From Nostoc sp. NMS2 (GTDB lineage: Bacteria; Cyanobacteriota; Cyanobacteriia; Cyanobacteriales; Nostocaceae), in contig NZ_JABXKH010000122.1 in assembly GCF_017115105.1 (NCBI RefSeq), forward strand, positions 1 through 52,283: a DNA stretch of 52,283 bases, in the 5' to 3' direction. Each line of letters begins with the position of its first letter. Position 1 is the first letter of the stretch. Below the pieces are notes generated by a model, which did not search any database, was not told the DNA's origin, and saw nothing but the letters and a program-made list of their open reading frames with translations. Positions 16,169-26,382 of this stretch are shown here, piece after piece. The translations under genes were made by a program, and so were the position numbers.

Positions 16169-19100
16169 CGAAACCTTCATGTATACTGACGATATTTGAC
16201 ACTTCAGAATACATACTTCCGACTTTACCTGCTTGATGGGTAAATAAATTATGACAACCTACAATTATCAGCAATTCTTGGGCGCGAGAGAATGCAACAT
16301 TTACCCGTTCTGGCTTCTTAGCAAATCCTACATCTCCTTTGCTATTGTTACGAACCATACTTACAATTACAACAGGTCTTTCCATACCTTGAAATCTATC
16401 TACAGTACCAGTACGAATTTCTAGCGATGGGAAAAGTTCAGATTGTAGGCGTTCATCAATTTTTCTTAACTGAGCGCCATAAAACGTAATTACGGCAATT
16501 TCTTTTTTTGGTTCACCATTAGCAACTTTAGCAGCCCAAGTAGTCTCAAACTGTTGACACAGACATTCAATCGCATCAATTTCTGGTGTATTAAAGTAAG
16601 AAGTGCCATTTCTTTGCTCTAAAAACTGATTCTCGATAGGCGTTTTTACCCAAATAAGATGCTGGGATTCTTGGATGATTTCGCTTGCTAAATGATGGGC
16701 GCGTTTTGTGTCCGGCTCTAAAATCCCAGATTCTAGTTTACCGTCATAAAACTGATTGATTGCTCCCATAATAAATGGGTGCATTCGATATTGTGTAGTT
16801 AGCATTTGTTTGATGCTTTCATCAGCAGATTCAAACTGACTTTTAAATAGTGATTCTTCTAAGAATTTTAGTTCGTCTCGTGTATTGCCAATTGTTTGAG
16901 CAACCTCTTCTAAAGTGCTAGTATCAAGCATGGGTGGTAATTGCCGATGATCGCCTACCATGACTAACTTTTTACCTTTCAAAGCCGGGATTAGTAATTC
17001 TGGTGGAGTACACTTGCTAACCTCATCAATGATGACAACATCAAAAGATTTGAATTCTTCCGAAAAACCTCTACTTGCAGCTTGAACACAGGTGATACCA
17101 ACGACGTTAGCATTATCTAAATAGATGCGTCTTAAGTCGTCGCGGTCGCGCTCATTTGGCTGTCTTAATTTTCCAATCCAATCTTGTACGAAAGTCTGAT
17201 ATTTGTTGAGATAATTTTCTTCTTTTTCGAGTTCCTTTCGCCAATATTCAAACTGAATATTGATACCGCGCAATAACTCTATATTAAATAAGTCAGTAGC
17301 AAAATTTTCTGGCTTAAACTTATCCGGTATTCTTTGCCATTCTGTCAACCACCAGTTTCTTTCTTCTATTAAATTATCTGATGGCTGTGGTTGTAATTTA
17401 TCTTCTATTTCGCGGAAGCTAATTTGTAATTTCTGAAGCTGCTGGAGAGAAGTTTCAGTTTCTTCTTGTAACTTTGATAAATGCTCATGTAGAGAATTTT
17501 TAATCATCTCTAACACTGCAAAAGGTTCTAAGGATGAAATTAAGGTTTCAAGTTGACTAATGGAAGTTACCCAATAATTAACTTGATTAGAGAATTCTTG
17601 TGGATGCTCCCAAATATTTGATTGTGTTGCCAGATATTTTTCAGTTAGAATACGTAATTGAGCAGGAATATTTTGTTGATTAAGTTCTTGCAAGATATTA
17701 ATAACTTGTCCAAGTTGTAAATTGGCATCCTGCTGCGCTTTTTCTACCTCAGCTTGAGTAATTGATATTTGCTGTTGGGTAACTTCATTTTTCTGAAGTT
17801 CATTTAATTGTCGTTGTAAATACTGAAGCTGTTGTTCAGTTTCGGTTTTGACTTTTAAAACGCATTGACGTGCATTTACAAGGATAGTATCTAGCAATTC
17901 TTGTGAAATTTTTGTGATAGTAGAATCGATATTATTCCATTCCCATGATGCACCATAAGTCCGTTGCATTCTAATTAAAAAAACCTGGGTATTTTCAACT
18001 AGTAATTTTCGCTGTTTGGGGTTGAGTAGCTGATAATTACTAAACTGTTGATAGGTTTCTTGCCATTGGGTGCGATCGCTCTTTGATAGCACCATTGGAA
18101 TTTGACTAAAATTTTCTTGTAAAAAATAGCTAAAATTATGCTGTTTACCCCGTCTGTCAGTAAAATCCCCGTCTATTTCATAAGCGATCGCTTTTGTCAA
18201 TAGCTCCCATTCTGGTAGGTTAATTTTGTAAATTTTTGGTACTATTGGTAATTTTAAAGTATTAGCAAACATCAGCAAACCTAGAGGCAAATCCACTAAA
18301 TTCTCTGTCAATGGCAAACCTGATTGCTGACAATCTTTTAAAGTTTGATATAGATGAGAAGGTGCTGTAGATTTCCACTCTTTAACTGCTGAGATAATAT
18401 AATCAATTTCCCGTTGGCGGTTTTCCCAAATCTGGATTGTTTGCTGTAGGTTTTGCAGTTTAGCAAGATGTTTTTGATAATCTGGTTGTAACTGATTTAA
18501 CGAGGTAAAATTCTGTTTGACAACCTCCACTGATGCTGCAACTTCTAAGATGGCTTTACTTACCTCTTGAGCATAAATCAAAGCAGTTTTAAATCCAGAA
18601 ATTTCTGCTGCTACAGTGTCACGCAACCAAACCGCTAAACCAAAAGCACCAAGCGCCGGACGCACAAAGCCAAGTTCATCAGTATATTTTATCGTTTGAC
18701 GAACATTTGCTAAAAATTCTTCTACTAAACTATTACCTTCTATGTATGGCTTTAGAAGGGGCAAAAAATCTGTAACTTCTGGAGCTTCCCAATTTATATT
18801 TGGTGCAGTATTTCGTATGTTTTCTAGACCAGTAATTAGGGATTTAACCTCGTTCTCTTTTTCTAAGGTTTCGTTATAAGATTTTTCTTGATTTTTAAAG
18901 TTTGTCTCTGCTTTTAACTTATTTTTATTAAATTTACTTTGTTGCTGATTAAATTCTTCTTCTGCTTGGAAGTAGGGTATGAATCTTTGTGCTGATGACA
19001 GTAACTGACTAAATATTTGAATATTTTCGAGCCGTTGTGTCAGATTATTGTCGCAGTCAGAAGCTGTATTTTCTAGCCATCTGCCAATTACTTGGTCTTC

Positions 19101-20621
19101 TAAAAATGGCTGTCCTTCTTCTCCAACTTTTTCGGCTCTACCCTTGCGTACAGCCCGAATTACTGGGTTGTGAACTAATCGACTCAGAGCGTTATCTACT
19201 GCTAAATTGGCTTGAGAAGCAATTAGAGTTCGTCCACCCCGAAGGGCAATTTGATAGCAAATCTCAGCAATTACGGTAGTTTTACCAGTACCTGGCGGCC
19301 CTTGGATGAGAACAAGATCGTTGGCTGCAAGTACTTTTTCTACTGCTGCTTTTTGACCAGGATTAGCAGAAGATAATAACAAATCTTGTGGCTGAAGTTC
19401 AACAGTTGTTTTGATTTTTCTAGCTTGAGAAGCATCGAATAAAAAGTTACCCAGGTAGGAATTTTGAGTGTAACCATTATTCAAATCATCTAACGCCTTT
19501 TTCTTGCGTTGAATCTGCTGAATATCACCAACTGCCTCGAAACATAAGAATCCGGTAGCTGGTAATTTATAGCGCTCTGTTGCCATGAATTCAGCTAAGT
19601 CGCGTTCTAGTCTGAGGCTGATAATACAACGGTTTGTATCAACTTCTTCAACAGTTCCTAATTGACGACCGCTAATCCAATTTTTTCCCACGGGAGCAGT
19701 TTCAAAAAGTTTCAAATCTTCGTTTTTTGTACGTCTTGCTCGTTCCCAAAAATTGTCTACGTCGAGGGAATTTTGATAAAAGCCGTCAAGGGTGGCTGAA
19801 GCTACATCAATTTCAAAACTAATCCGCCTTTTGAAGTTATAGTTATGACTTACGTAACGCACACAAAATTGACGTGCTTTAGCAATTTTTTCCTCAATTT
19901 GCAAAAATGCTTTCCAAGCTTTAAGCTGATCTTCTGTAGGTACATGATCGCCACAAACTGGCGCGGTGGCGATACGTTTCAATGTCGCCGGCGGAATGTC
20001 GAGATGATGCTGATGATTAGCCAGTAAACGCAAGCGACAAGGTATAGCGTAGCTGTCGGCGTGTCCCCGTGAGGGTTGTAACAACTGAGCCGACAGTATT
20101 TTTAACCCGTCGCGTCCATCTTTTTGTACAGCCGCTCTAAATCCTAATGTTTTTCTGAGCTTGTCAAGTCTTGCGGGTAACAGGAAATCATCGCTGTCTG
20201 TCGCTATTGTCAAATCCCAAATTTCCTCTCTTGCCTCTTTGCCTGCACCCTTGCGACGCACGTAAAATAGACAAGGCTTTTTACCGACACATTCATACAT
20301 TAACTCATTGGCGCGATCGCGCCGCTCCCTAAAATCGGAATATGATTTCAAGGCAGCCTCACCTTCAAGATGGCGGATGAAACTATCAATTGCTGAAGCT
20401 ATAAATGTATAGCCCCAATCTTCAGAGTTTGTTTTAGTTTTCGAGGATTTTGCTGTTAGTTTATTTATCGCTAAACGAATGCGTTCTACTTCTGATTCTG
20501 AAATTGTACTGGTATGGCTTTTAACTACAATTTTGAGTTTTTCACAAATTGCTAATAGCTTCTTGCTATCTAAATTTAATTCTTTTGCTAGTTCGTAGAT
20601 TCTGAGTTTGCCGTTGTTCAT
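16143..20621 (-). CDS. Superfamily 1 (UPF1/COG1112-type) helicase, Mokosh-like
   Basis: The 1492-residue protein begins with an IF2-N-type small domain (residues 1-55; [17 protein letters not shown]). An uncharacterised region follows, then a complete SF1 helicase: Walker [10 protein letters not shown] (441-449), motif Ia [15 protein letters not shown] (465-479), Walker B VIIDE (1196-1200), motif [11 protein letters not shown] (1223-1230), QYRMHP (1277-1282), TVDRFQGME (1405-1414) and VNVAFSRAQ (1440-1448). About 700 residues between Ia and II are largely coiled coil. Such helicases remodel RNA or DNA. Known type I Mokosh helicases carry a kinase domain; here an IF2-N-like module stands in its place. 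The PLD gene follows, after an insertion. Confidence 0.85.
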   Translation of the reverse strand: MNNGKLRIYELAKELNLDSKKLLAICEKLKIVVKSHTSTISESEVERIRLAINKLTAKSSKTKTNSEDWGYTFIASAIDSFIRHLEGEAALKSYSDFRERRDRANELMYECVGKKPCLFYVRRKGAGKEAREEIWDLTIATDSDDFLLPARLDKLRKTLGFRAAVQKDGRDGLKILSAQLLQPSRGHADSYAIPCRLRLLANHQHHLDIPPATLKRIATAPVCGDHVPTEDQLKAWKAFLQIEEKIAKARQFCVRYVSHNYNFKRRISFEIDVASATLDGFYQNSLDVDNFWERARRTKNEDLKLFETAPVGKNWISGRQLGTVEEVDTNRCIISLRLERDLAEFMATERYKLPATGFLCFEAVGDIQQIQRKKKALDDLNNGYTQNSYLGNFLFDASQARKIKTTVELQPQDLLLSSANPGQKAAVEKVLAANDLVLIQGPPGTGKTTVIAEICYQIALRGGRTLIASQANLAVDNALSRLVHNPVIRAVRKGRAEKVGEEGQPFLEDQVIGRWLENTASDCDNNLTQRLENIQIFSQLLSSAQRFIPYFQAEEEFNQQQSKFNKNKLKAETNFKNQEKSYNETLEKENEVKSLITGLENIRNTAPNINWEAPEVTDFLPLLKPYIEGNSLVEEFLANVRQTIKYTDELGFVRPALGAFGLAVWLRDTVAAEISGFKTALIYAQEVSKAILEVAASVEVVKQNFTSLNQLQPDYQKHLAKLQNLQQTIQIWENRQREIDYIISAVKEWKSTAPSHLYQTLKDCQQSGLPLTENLVDLPLGLLMFANTLKLPIVPKIYKINLPEWELLTKAIAYEIDGDFTDRRGKQHNFSYFLQENFSQIPMVLSKSDRTQWQETYQQFSNYQLLNPKQRKLLVENTQVFLIRMQRTYGASWEWNNIDSTITKISQELLDTILVNARQCVLKVKTETEQQLQYLQRQLNELQKNEVTQQQISITQAEVEKAQQDANLQLGQVINILQELNQQNIPAQLRILTEKYLATQSNIWEHPQEFSNQVNYWVTSISQLETLISSLEPFAVLEMIKNSLHEHLSKLQEETETSLQQLQKLQISFREIEDKLQPQPSDNLIEERNWWLTEWQRIPDKFKPENFATDLFNIELLRGINIQFEYWRKELEKEENYLNKYQTFVQDWIGKLRQPNERDRDDLRRIYLDNANVVGITCVQAASRGFSEEFKSFDVVIIDEVSKCTPPELLIPALKGKKLVMVGDHRQLPPMLDTSTLEEVAQTIGNTRDELKFLEESLFKSQFESADESIKQMLTTQYRMHPFIMGAINQFYDGKLESGILEPDTKRAHHLASEIIQESQHLIWVKTPIENQFLEQRNGTSYFNTPEIDAIECLCQQFETTWAAKVANGEPKKEIAVITFYGAQLRKIDERLQSELFPSLEIRTGTVDRFQGMERPVVIVSMVRNNSKGDVGFAKKPERVNVAFSRAQELLIIVGCHNLFTHQAGKVGSMYSEVSNIVSIHEGFVDVSRLFS

Positions 20622-20672
20622 CCAGTACTGCCTTTGCCAACAAAATTTTCAAGGACAATTGAGGGTTTAACT

Positions 20673-20790
20673 TTAAACGCAGAGGGGCGCAGAGGTAAGC
20701 GCAGAGGAGCGCAAAGTTTATTTTAGTCCCATTTGCTACAAATTAAATTTGGTAATACTTTGCGTTTACTTTGCGTTCCTCTGCGTTTAA
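20673..20790. repeat. Interspersed AAACGCAGAGG inverted repeat
   Basis: TTAAACGCAGAGGGGCGCAG... (from 20673) and ...TTCCTCTGCGTTTAA (to 20790) are imperfect complements about 40 bases long around an A/T-rich loop. The type is common in Nostocales intergenic space. It lies between the deacetylase and helicase genes. Confidence 0.7.
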
Positions 20791-20828
20791 AAACTCTACG
20801 ATTTCGGTTACTATTACCCGTTAAATGA

Positions 20829-21746
20829 CTATAGTTTGTACTGATGGTAAACTTCGCTAGCGGCCCGATGCAACAGGGAATGCCGCCATACTAAGGATTT
20901 CATGTCATCAGCATAACCACCGCCAATGACGCAGGCGACTGGATAACCGCTACTCATGCAAGTAGTTAAAACTTGCATTTCCCGGCGAAAAATGCCAGCA
21001 TCGGTTAAGGCTAATTTTCCCAAGCGATCGCCTATATGAGGGTCAACACCAGCATCATAAAATACTAAGTCTGGCTTGACTTTAGACAACAAATCTGCTA
21101 AGTAATTCGCCAAGGTTTGTAAATAAGCGTCATCCTCCATTCCCATCGGTAAAGGAACATCCAAATCGCTGTTTTGTTTTGTACCGGGGAAATTGACTTC
21201 GCAGTGCATGGAGAAAGTAAAAACGCTGTCGTCATCCTGAAAAATAAAAGCGGTGCCGTCTCCTTGATGGACATCTAAATCGACAATTAGGATTTTTTGG
21301 ACGAGTCCGAATTTTTGTAAAACGCGACAGGCGATCGCTAAATCGTTGAAAATACAAAAACCAGACCCATAACTAGGAAAGGCATGATGAGTTCCACCAG
21401 CCGTATTACAAGCTAAACCTTGACTTAATGCCAGTTTTGCAGTCAGTATTGTACCACCTACCGCTACACAGGTACGATTCGCTAATGCTGGACTCCAAGG
21501 CAAACCAATGCGACGCTGTGCTTTGGGGTCTAGAGTTCCTTCGCAATAAGCTTGAACGTAGCTTGGGGTGTGGACTAACTCTATCAACTCTGGCGGTGGA
21601 CGTTCAGGGGTGTGAAATTGTTCTTGATTCGCTACACCATCAGTTAACAGCAATTCGTAGAGTTGTCGGAACTTAGACATCGGGAAACGATGTCCTTCAG
21701 GTAGGGGAGCAACGTAATCTGGGTGGTAAATAATTGGCAAGTCCAT
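20829..21746 (-). CDS. Histone deacetylase-family (AcuC/HDAC-like) hydrolase
   Basis: The protein (305 residues from ATG at 21746) is a full arginase/deacetylase-fold enzyme. The active-site His pair lies in AGGTHHAF, the zinc ligands in DLDVHQGDG (Asp and His) and the later DAGVDPH Asp, and the GGGYADD loop closes the pocket. Bacterial members remove acetyl or other acyl groups from acetyl-polyamines, acetoin-type substrates or protein lysines; the substrate here is unknown. A TTG six codons upstream is less likely than the ATG. It is monocistronic, with repeats on both sides. Confidence 0.9.
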   Translation of the reverse strand: MDLPIIYHPDYVAPLPEGHRFPMSKFRQLYELLLTDGVANQEQFHTPERPPPELIELVHTPSYVQAYCEGTLDPKAQRRIGLPWSPALANRTCVAVGGTILTAKLALSQGLACNTAGGTHHAFPSYGSGFCIFNDLAIACRVLQKFGLVQKILIVDLDVHQGDGTAFIFQDDDSVFTFSMHCEVNFPGTKQNSDLDVPLPMGMEDDAYLQTLANYLADLLSKVKPDLVFYDAGVDPHIGDRLGKLALTDAGIFRREMQVLTTCMSSGYPVACVIGGGYADDMKSLVWRHSLLHRAASEVYHQYKL

Positions 21747-21856
21747 AAGGAAAGACAATCTCAAGCAGCTAATCCGACAACAAGGTAAAATTTAGCCATA
21801 ATCACAGCAAAAATGCTGTTCTTGTTAGAGAAGTATATATGCAAGATAATTCATAA

Positions 21857-21940
21857 AGCCCTGGAGATTAAAAGTCGCGGCTACACCAGACTTTACCCGC
21901 TTGTGTGGGTTGAAAACCTAGATTTATAATCGCCAGGGCT
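21857..21940. repeat. AGCCCTGG interspersed inverted repeat
   Basis: AGCCCTGGAGATT (from 21857) and AATCGCCAGGGCT (to 21940) are complementary ends around a GTCGCGGCTACACCAGAC-type core, a dispersed repeat common in Nostoc. It lies directly after the MBL-fold gene and may act as its terminator. Confidence 0.65.
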
Positions 21941-21946
21941 GGGTGC

Positions 21947-22726
21947 TTAGATTGCTAATGCTCGTTTTTCTAATGGTAGTTCAAAGCGATCGCCTGGTTT
22001 CGGCTCAAGTACCCGCGTCGAAAGATTGTTCTTCTCAAGTAATAAACGAAATTCTTCAGCACTTCCTTTAGTCTGAATAAGTTTCATCAGCACTCCCTCA
22101 AAGGTCACATCTCCACCAGCCGCCGTAGGTAATATTACTTGAGGTTGTAATGATTTTACTACTTCTACCGCACTATTTTTTCCTTTAATAATCGACCCAA
22201 GCAAAGGTAGCGTCATGTCAATAAACGGTGTAATCACAACATCGATAGGTGCAGCCTGCTGAAGTTGTGGAGAATGATACCCGTGAGGCTCGTAGTATAC
22301 AGTTAGACCACTCTCCAATTCTTTGACGAGATAACTATTTTCTACCAAAGTTGGGCCAATGGGGGAGCCGGGAAAAGCCTTGATTTCTACTTGATTATTT
22401 AAAGTGAAAGTTTCACCATGAGCCAATACTGTTACTTGGGTGTAACCTAACTGCTGCACTACCTTGGCAGCATTGGGAGAAGCTACAACCTTGATGCTGT
22501 GGTCGAGTAGTTTTAGCGTTGGTGGGTGAGCATGGTCTTCTAAACCCTGAGACAGCAGGATCAAATCAATATTATCTGGTATGGGGCGATTTTGCGATCG
22601 CGAACCTTTGAATAACCAATCCAAATTACTGAAAATTAACGAACCAACCAGCCAAGGGTCAATTAGTATTCGTTTTCCGCCGATTTCCAGTAACCAAGAG
22701 TTGCTGTCAAACCAAGTTAAAAACAT
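21947..22726 (-). CDS. Metallo-beta-lactamase-fold hydrolase (UlaG-like)
   Basis: The protein (259 residues from ATG at 22726, which gives the MFLTWFDSNSWLLEI N-terminus) has the beta-lactamase_2/UlaG fold: a core strand RILIDPWLVGS, the metal-site loop LLSQGLEDHAHP, NSYLVKELESGLTVYYEPHG and VILPTAAGGDVTFEG. The usual HxHxDH is reduced to S-x-G-x-E-D-H, so the first two zinc-binding His residues are missing while Asp and His remain. It may bind one metal or act differently. An ATG at 22756 is an alternative start. No operon partner is seen. Confidence 0.75.
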   Translation of the reverse strand: MFLTWFDSNSWLLEIGGKRILIDPWLVGSLIFSNLDWLFKGSRSQNRPIPDNIDLILLSQGLEDHAHPPTLKLLDHSIKVVASPNAAKVVQQLGYTQVTVLAHGETFTLNNQVEIKAFPGSPIGPTLVENSYLVKELESGLTVYYEPHGYHSPQLQQAAPIDVVITPFIDMTLPLLGSIIKGKNSAVEVVKSLQPQVILPTAAGGDVTFEGVLMKLIQTKGSAEEFRLLLEKNNLSTRVLEPKPGDRFELPLEKRALAI

Positions 22727-22806
22727 AAATTTTGTGAAGATAACGCCTACCTTCATTATCAATCGTGTCAGCTTTCTTAGTAAGCACTGAGGCCAATGAG
22801 GAGGAA

Positions 22807-22913
22807 ATGGGGCAGGGAGCAGGGGAGGCAGGGGAGGAAAGAAAGGTTCAGTAATTCTTCTCTCAAGAACGGCTTCTCTTCTCCCCCTGCTCCCCGCTCC
22901 CTGCTCCCCTGCC
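22807..22913. repeat. G/C-rich inverted repeat of GGGGCAGGGAGC type
   Basis: GGGGCAGGGAGCAGGGGAGGC (from 22807) and its pyrimidine-rich complement GCTCCCTGCTCCCCTGCC (to about 22913) flank a short spacer. The same repeat type is found inside the debranching enzyme gene. The divergent MBL and VOC genes lie on either side. Confidence 0.65.
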
Positions 22914-22948
22914 TATAAAGGTCAAGTCTACACACGGAGTTCTTTATA

Positions 22949-23392
22949 ATGTCTGATTTTGGTTTTACTCATATTGCACTTGCTGTTACTAATGTCGATG
23001 CAAGTATCTTATTTTATGCAAAGTATGCTCAGATGACAGTCGTACATCGTCGGATTGATCAAACGACTCAATCAGATGTTGCTTGGATTAGTGACCTAAC
23101 TAGACCTTTTGTGATTGTCTTAATTAAACAACCTCAAGTAGAAGGCGCACTTTTAGCACAATCTCATCTTGGAGTAGCTTATCAGAATCGTGAGGAAGTT
23201 ACTCGCCTGTGCAATGAGGCACGCTCAGAGGGAATACTGCTAGCTGGGCCAAATGACTGGGGCCCTCCAGTTGGTTACTGGGCTTATCTTCAAGACCCAG
23301 ATGGTCATACGCTAGAGATTTCTTATGGTCAGGAAATTAATTTTACTGTTGAGCAAGCTAGAGACGCAATTAATCCCATCTCTACAACTTAA
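22949..23392 (+). CDS. VOC-family (glyoxalase/bleomycin-resistance fold) protein
   Basis: The 147-residue protein is a two-module VOC domain: FTHIALAVTNVDASILFY opens the first half with a metal-ligand-type His, HLGVAYQNREEV the second, and DPDGHTLEISYG supplies the closing Glu ligand. Family members are lyases, dioxygenases or resistance proteins using a divalent metal; the substrate here is not readable. It lies 94 bases upstream of an alpha/beta hydrolase on the same strand, with which it could be cotranscribed. Confidence 0.85.
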   Translation: MSDFGFTHIALAVTNVDASILFYAKYAQMTVVHRRIDQTTQSDVAWISDLTRPFVIVLIKQPQVEGALLAQSHLGVAYQNREEVTRLCNEARSEGILLAGPNDWGPPVGYWAYLQDPDGHTLEISYGQEINFTVEQARDAINPISTT

Positions 23393-23485
23393 GAATCAGG
23401 GCTTGTCGTTAGACATCCCTTAGCGAATATTCTCCTTTGCAAACACTTTCAGTTACCCTGAAGAAACACTTTATTAATCTTCATA

Positions 23486-24379
23486 ATGACTGTAAGTACA
23501 CAGCAGCTTGCAACTCAAGACGCTTTTGAAAAATTCATTTGGACTTGGCAGGGCTACAAAATCCAGTACACTATCATGGGTACTGGACGACCTCTGGTAC
23601 TGGTTCATGGCTTCGGTGCTTCCATTGGACACTGGCGTAAAAATATCCCAGTTTTAGCTGATGCTGGCTACCGGGTATTTGCCATAGACCTTTTAGGCTT
23701 TGGTGGTTCCGATAAAGCGGTTATTGATTACAGTGTAGAAGTTTGGGTGGAACTGCTGAAAGATTTCTGCACAGCACATATACACGAGCCTGCTGTATTT
23801 ATTGGCAACTCCATCGGCGCACTTTTGAGCTTGATTGTACTGGTAGAACATCCAGAAATTGCTGCTGGCGGTATTTTGATTAACTCTGCGGGTGGGTTGA
23901 GTCATCGTCCCCACGAATTGAACCCGCCGCTACGAATGGTGATGGCAGCTTTTAATCGGTTTGTGCGATCGCCAATTACAGGTAAATTTGTCTATAACCG
24001 CATCCGCCAAAAAGCCCAAATTCGCCGTACCCTCTACCAAGTTTACCGCGATCGCCAAGCCGTCACCGATGAATTAGTCGATTTACTTTATACTCCCTCT
24101 TGTGATCCAGGAGCGCAACAAGTCTTCGCATCCATTCTCACAGCCCCTCCTGGCCCCAGTCCAGAGGAACTTTTGCCCAAAGTCGAACGTCCCTTATTAG
24201 TAATTTGGGGTGCTGACGATCCCTGGACACCAATTACCGGGGCCAAGATTTACGAAGAGGCGCGTGAGAATGGCAAAGACATCAAAATTATTCCCATTCC
24301 CAATGCCGGTCATTGTCCCCACGATGAGGTTCCAGATGTTGTCAATGCCCAGATTATCGATTGGCTAACGCAAAGTTAA
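23486..24379 (+). CDS. Alpha/beta hydrolase
   Basis: The 297-residue protein has the alpha/beta-hydrolase fold with oxyanion-side LVHGFGASIGHW, the nucleophile elbow GNSIGA (Ser), a helical cap (about residues 150-220), catalytic Asp in WGADDPWTP and His in NAGHCPHDE. Close relatives are conserved in cyanobacteria and plant chloroplasts with unassigned substrates; pheophytinase-type activity is one possibility. There is no signal peptide. It may be read with the upstream VOC gene. Confidence 0.88.
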   Translation: MTVSTQQLATQDAFEKFIWTWQGYKIQYTIMGTGRPLVLVHGFGASIGHWRKNIPVLADAGYRVFAIDLLGFGGSDKAVIDYSVEVWVELLKDFCTAHIHEPAVFIGNSIGALLSLIVLVEHPEIAAGGILINSAGGLSHRPHELNPPLRMVMAAFNRFVRSPITGKFVYNRIRQKAQIRRTLYQVYRDRQAVTDELVDLLYTPSCDPGAQQVFASILTAPPGPSPEELLPKVERPLLVIWGADDPWTPITGAKIYEEARENGKDIKIIPIPNAGHCPHDEVPDVVNAQIIDWLTQS

Positions 24380-24451
24380 CAATTTCGCCTTTCTGCCGAT
24401 GTGCCTTGGCGCAGGTAGGGTAAAACTGGGGCTAACAATCTGGGTGACTCG

Positions 24452-24601
24452 ATTTTAGATTTTAGATTGATGGTTAGCATAGCACTTGCTCCACTTGAGG
24501 AGCCACATCGGTGGACGTTATTTGCTCATTCCAGTGCTGAATCAAGAATTTTAAATTTTGAATCTTTCAATTCCATTATCCAAAATTTAAAATCTAAAAT
24601 T
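24452..24601. repeat. A/T-rich TTTTAGATT STRR arrays
   Basis: GATTTTAGATTTTAGATTG near 24452 and AAAATTTAAAATCTAAAATTC near 24583 are tandem and complementary heptanucleotide-type units. They fill the gap between the hydrolase and kinase genes, where no other gene is seen. Confidence 0.6.
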
Positions 24602-24662
24602 CGGTAAGTGGATCTTAATTTTTAAATTGCATCTTGACAGAATTAAACTCGTATGGTGTGTA

Positions 24663-25715
24663 ATGGAGCTTCATGTGCGTAATGGACATAAAGAGGTAAT
24701 TCCCTCAAATCACCATCCAGATTTTTCTCAACAAGGCTATCAAGTTATCAGCGAACTAGGACGTAACCGAGAAGGGGGACGAATTACTTACTTAGCTAAT
24801 GTCCTCAACTCTAAGCAACAGGTGGTGATTAAAGAGTTTTGTTTTGCTCGTGCGGATGCTGATTTGTCAGGTGTGAAAGCTTATGAGCGCGAAATCGAAA
24901 TTTTGCAGCAACTCAATCATTCTCGCATCCCTCGCTATATAGATTCTTTTGAAATACCAGGGGCTTTTTATCTGGTGCAGGAACATAAAAATGCCCCATC
25001 TTTAGGCTTAACAAATAGCTTTCATCCAAAAGAAATTAAGCAAATTGCTCTGTCAATTTTAGAGCTTTTGGTTTATCTACAAAAGCAAGTTCCGCCAATT
25101 ATTCATCGGGATATAAAACCAGAAAATATTTTGGTTGATGAGCAACTAAATGCTTATTTAGTTGATTTTGGATTAGCTAAAATACAGGGTGAGAAAATAG
25201 CTCTGAGCAGCTTTGTAGCCGGAACCCCAGGTTTTATGCCACCAGAAGAACAGTTTGGTCATTCCCTGACGGAAGCATCAGATTTATATAGTTTGGGAGT
25301 AACACTAATTTGCTTACTTACTAATACCCGTTCTGTTGAGATTGGCAAATTAATTGATGATAACTACCGCTTCAATTTCCATAAATTAGTTCCTCAAATC
25401 AGTCCGCATTTTCGGTCGTGGTTAATGAAAATGGTGGAACGTAACCGAAAACGTCGCTATGCTAATGCGGCTATTGCTTTAAAAGCACTTGGGTCAATTG
25501 AGGTTGTTGGTACTGCCACTGGGATAGATAATTTAATCAGTAAAATCAAACCTAGAAAACGAGCTACAGTGCTGGGACTATCCACTGTTATTACACTGGG
25601 CGCGATGGGGACAACTTTGATGAGTTGTCAGCCTGGTAGTGCGGTTAGGCAATTGCTGGAAGCTAGAGAATGTCAACGTTTTGATTTAAGTTGCCAAGAA
25701 AAAACCGGTGATTAA
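24663..25715 (+). CDS. Ser/Thr protein kinase (Hanks type) with a C-terminal membrane segment
   Basis: The protein has 350 residues from the first ATG. The kinase domain spans about residues 20-275 with a glycine-poor P-loop (LGRNREGGRITYLA), catalytic Lys in VVIKEF, HRDIKPENIL catalytic loop, DFGLAK, and APE-like PPEEQFG. A hydrophobic segment near the C-terminus (VLGLSTVITLGAMGTTLMSC) would anchor it, leaving a short Cys-containing tail outside. It phosphorylates Ser/Thr of unknown targets. A TTG at 24627 is an alternative start, and TTGACA at 24634 could be part of a promoter that would favour a start at or after 24663. Confidence 0.85.
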   Translation: MELHVRNGHKEVIPSNHHPDFSQQGYQVISELGRNREGGRITYLANVLNSKQQVVIKEFCFARADADLSGVKAYEREIEILQQLNHSRIPRYIDSFEIPGAFYLVQEHKNAPSLGLTNSFHPKEIKQIALSILELLVYLQKQVPPIIHRDIKPENILVDEQLNAYLVDFGLAKIQGEKIALSSFVAGTPGFMPPEEQFGHSLTEASDLYSLGVTLICLLTNTRSVEIGKLIDDNYRFNFHKLVPQISPHFRSWLMKMVERNRKRRYANAAIALKALGSIEVVGTATGIDNLISKIKPRKRATVLGLSTVITLGAMGTTLMSCQPGSAVRQLLEARECQRFDLSCQEKTGD

Positions 25716-26066
25716 GATTAATTAGGTGGGAGCATCCCGTTTTGGCGGATGGGCGGGCTATACAAAAGTCTTGGCTGCAAAAAAAGTTTGGGGTAACGAC
25801 TGTTAGCTCTTGGGCAAAGCTAATTATGCTCTCCTGCCATGATGAAAAATCAGGATTTGAATATTTCTTTAAACTTTTTGATGAGTTTTTCCAGAGAGAT
25901 ATAACTTTAGACACGAATAAAACTGAGGAGATGGCGCAGCACGGTTCTAAGTAATTGTACTTCAACTACCTCGCTGAGTTTAAATATAGAGGCGGGGCGA
26001 CGCCGAATAGCCCGTCGTAGACATCGCTCGGTCAAAAAAAAATGCGATCGCAGTTATAAACTTGGC
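25716..26066. other. Gap after the kinase gene with an unproven ORF
   Basis: A plus-strand frame (25742-25954, 70 residues, ending near FKLFDEFFQRDITLDTNKT) has a protein-like composition and may be the tail of a lost gene, but I recognise no family and see no ribosome site. The rest is A/T-rich, with a GGCGGGGCGACGCCG-type repeat near 25992. Confidence 0.3.
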
Positions 26067-26288
26067 GTTCCGAGTTCTGAACACGAACGGTCGAGTAAAA
26101 AGGTCGAAGTTCCGAGTTCTAAACACGAACAGTCGAGTAAAAAGGTCGAAGTTCCGAGTTCTGAACACGAACGGTCGAGTAAAAAGGTCGAAGTTCCGAG
26201 TTCTGAACACGAACGGTCGAGTAAAAAGGTCGAAGTTCCGAGTTCTGAACACGAACGGTCGAGTAAAAAGGTCGAAGTTCCGAGTTCT
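26067..26288. repeat. 42-bp direct tandem repeat (5.3 copies)
   Basis: Five complete 42-base units start at 26067, 26109, 26151, 26193 and 26235, followed by 12 bases of a sixth. Units 1, 3, 4 and 5 are identical; unit 2 differs at two bases. Because 42 is a multiple of three, frames on both strands stay open and encode 14-residue repeats, which explains the long apparent ORFs here. There are no spacers, so it is not a CRISPR array. Confidence 0.95.
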
Positions 26289-26382
26289 TGACATCATGGG
26301 TGGCTGCATCGGCTAGCATAATCAGAATATCTCAAGTACAAATTCAATTTCTAATGACCCGATTAAAAAAATGCACACGGTG

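Noticed and set aside
25742..25954. 70-residue hypothetical gene after the kinase
   Set aside because: No ribosome site, no family, and A/T-rich context; it may be a gene tail but cannot be supported.
26067..26288. Possible CRISPR array
   Set aside because: The 42-base units are directly adjacent with no unique spacers, and no cas genes are nearby.
25980..26316. Open frames of 84 to 109 codons on both strands with repeated peptides
   Set aside because: They only translate the 42-base tandem repeat, whose length is a multiple of three; no credible starts or families.
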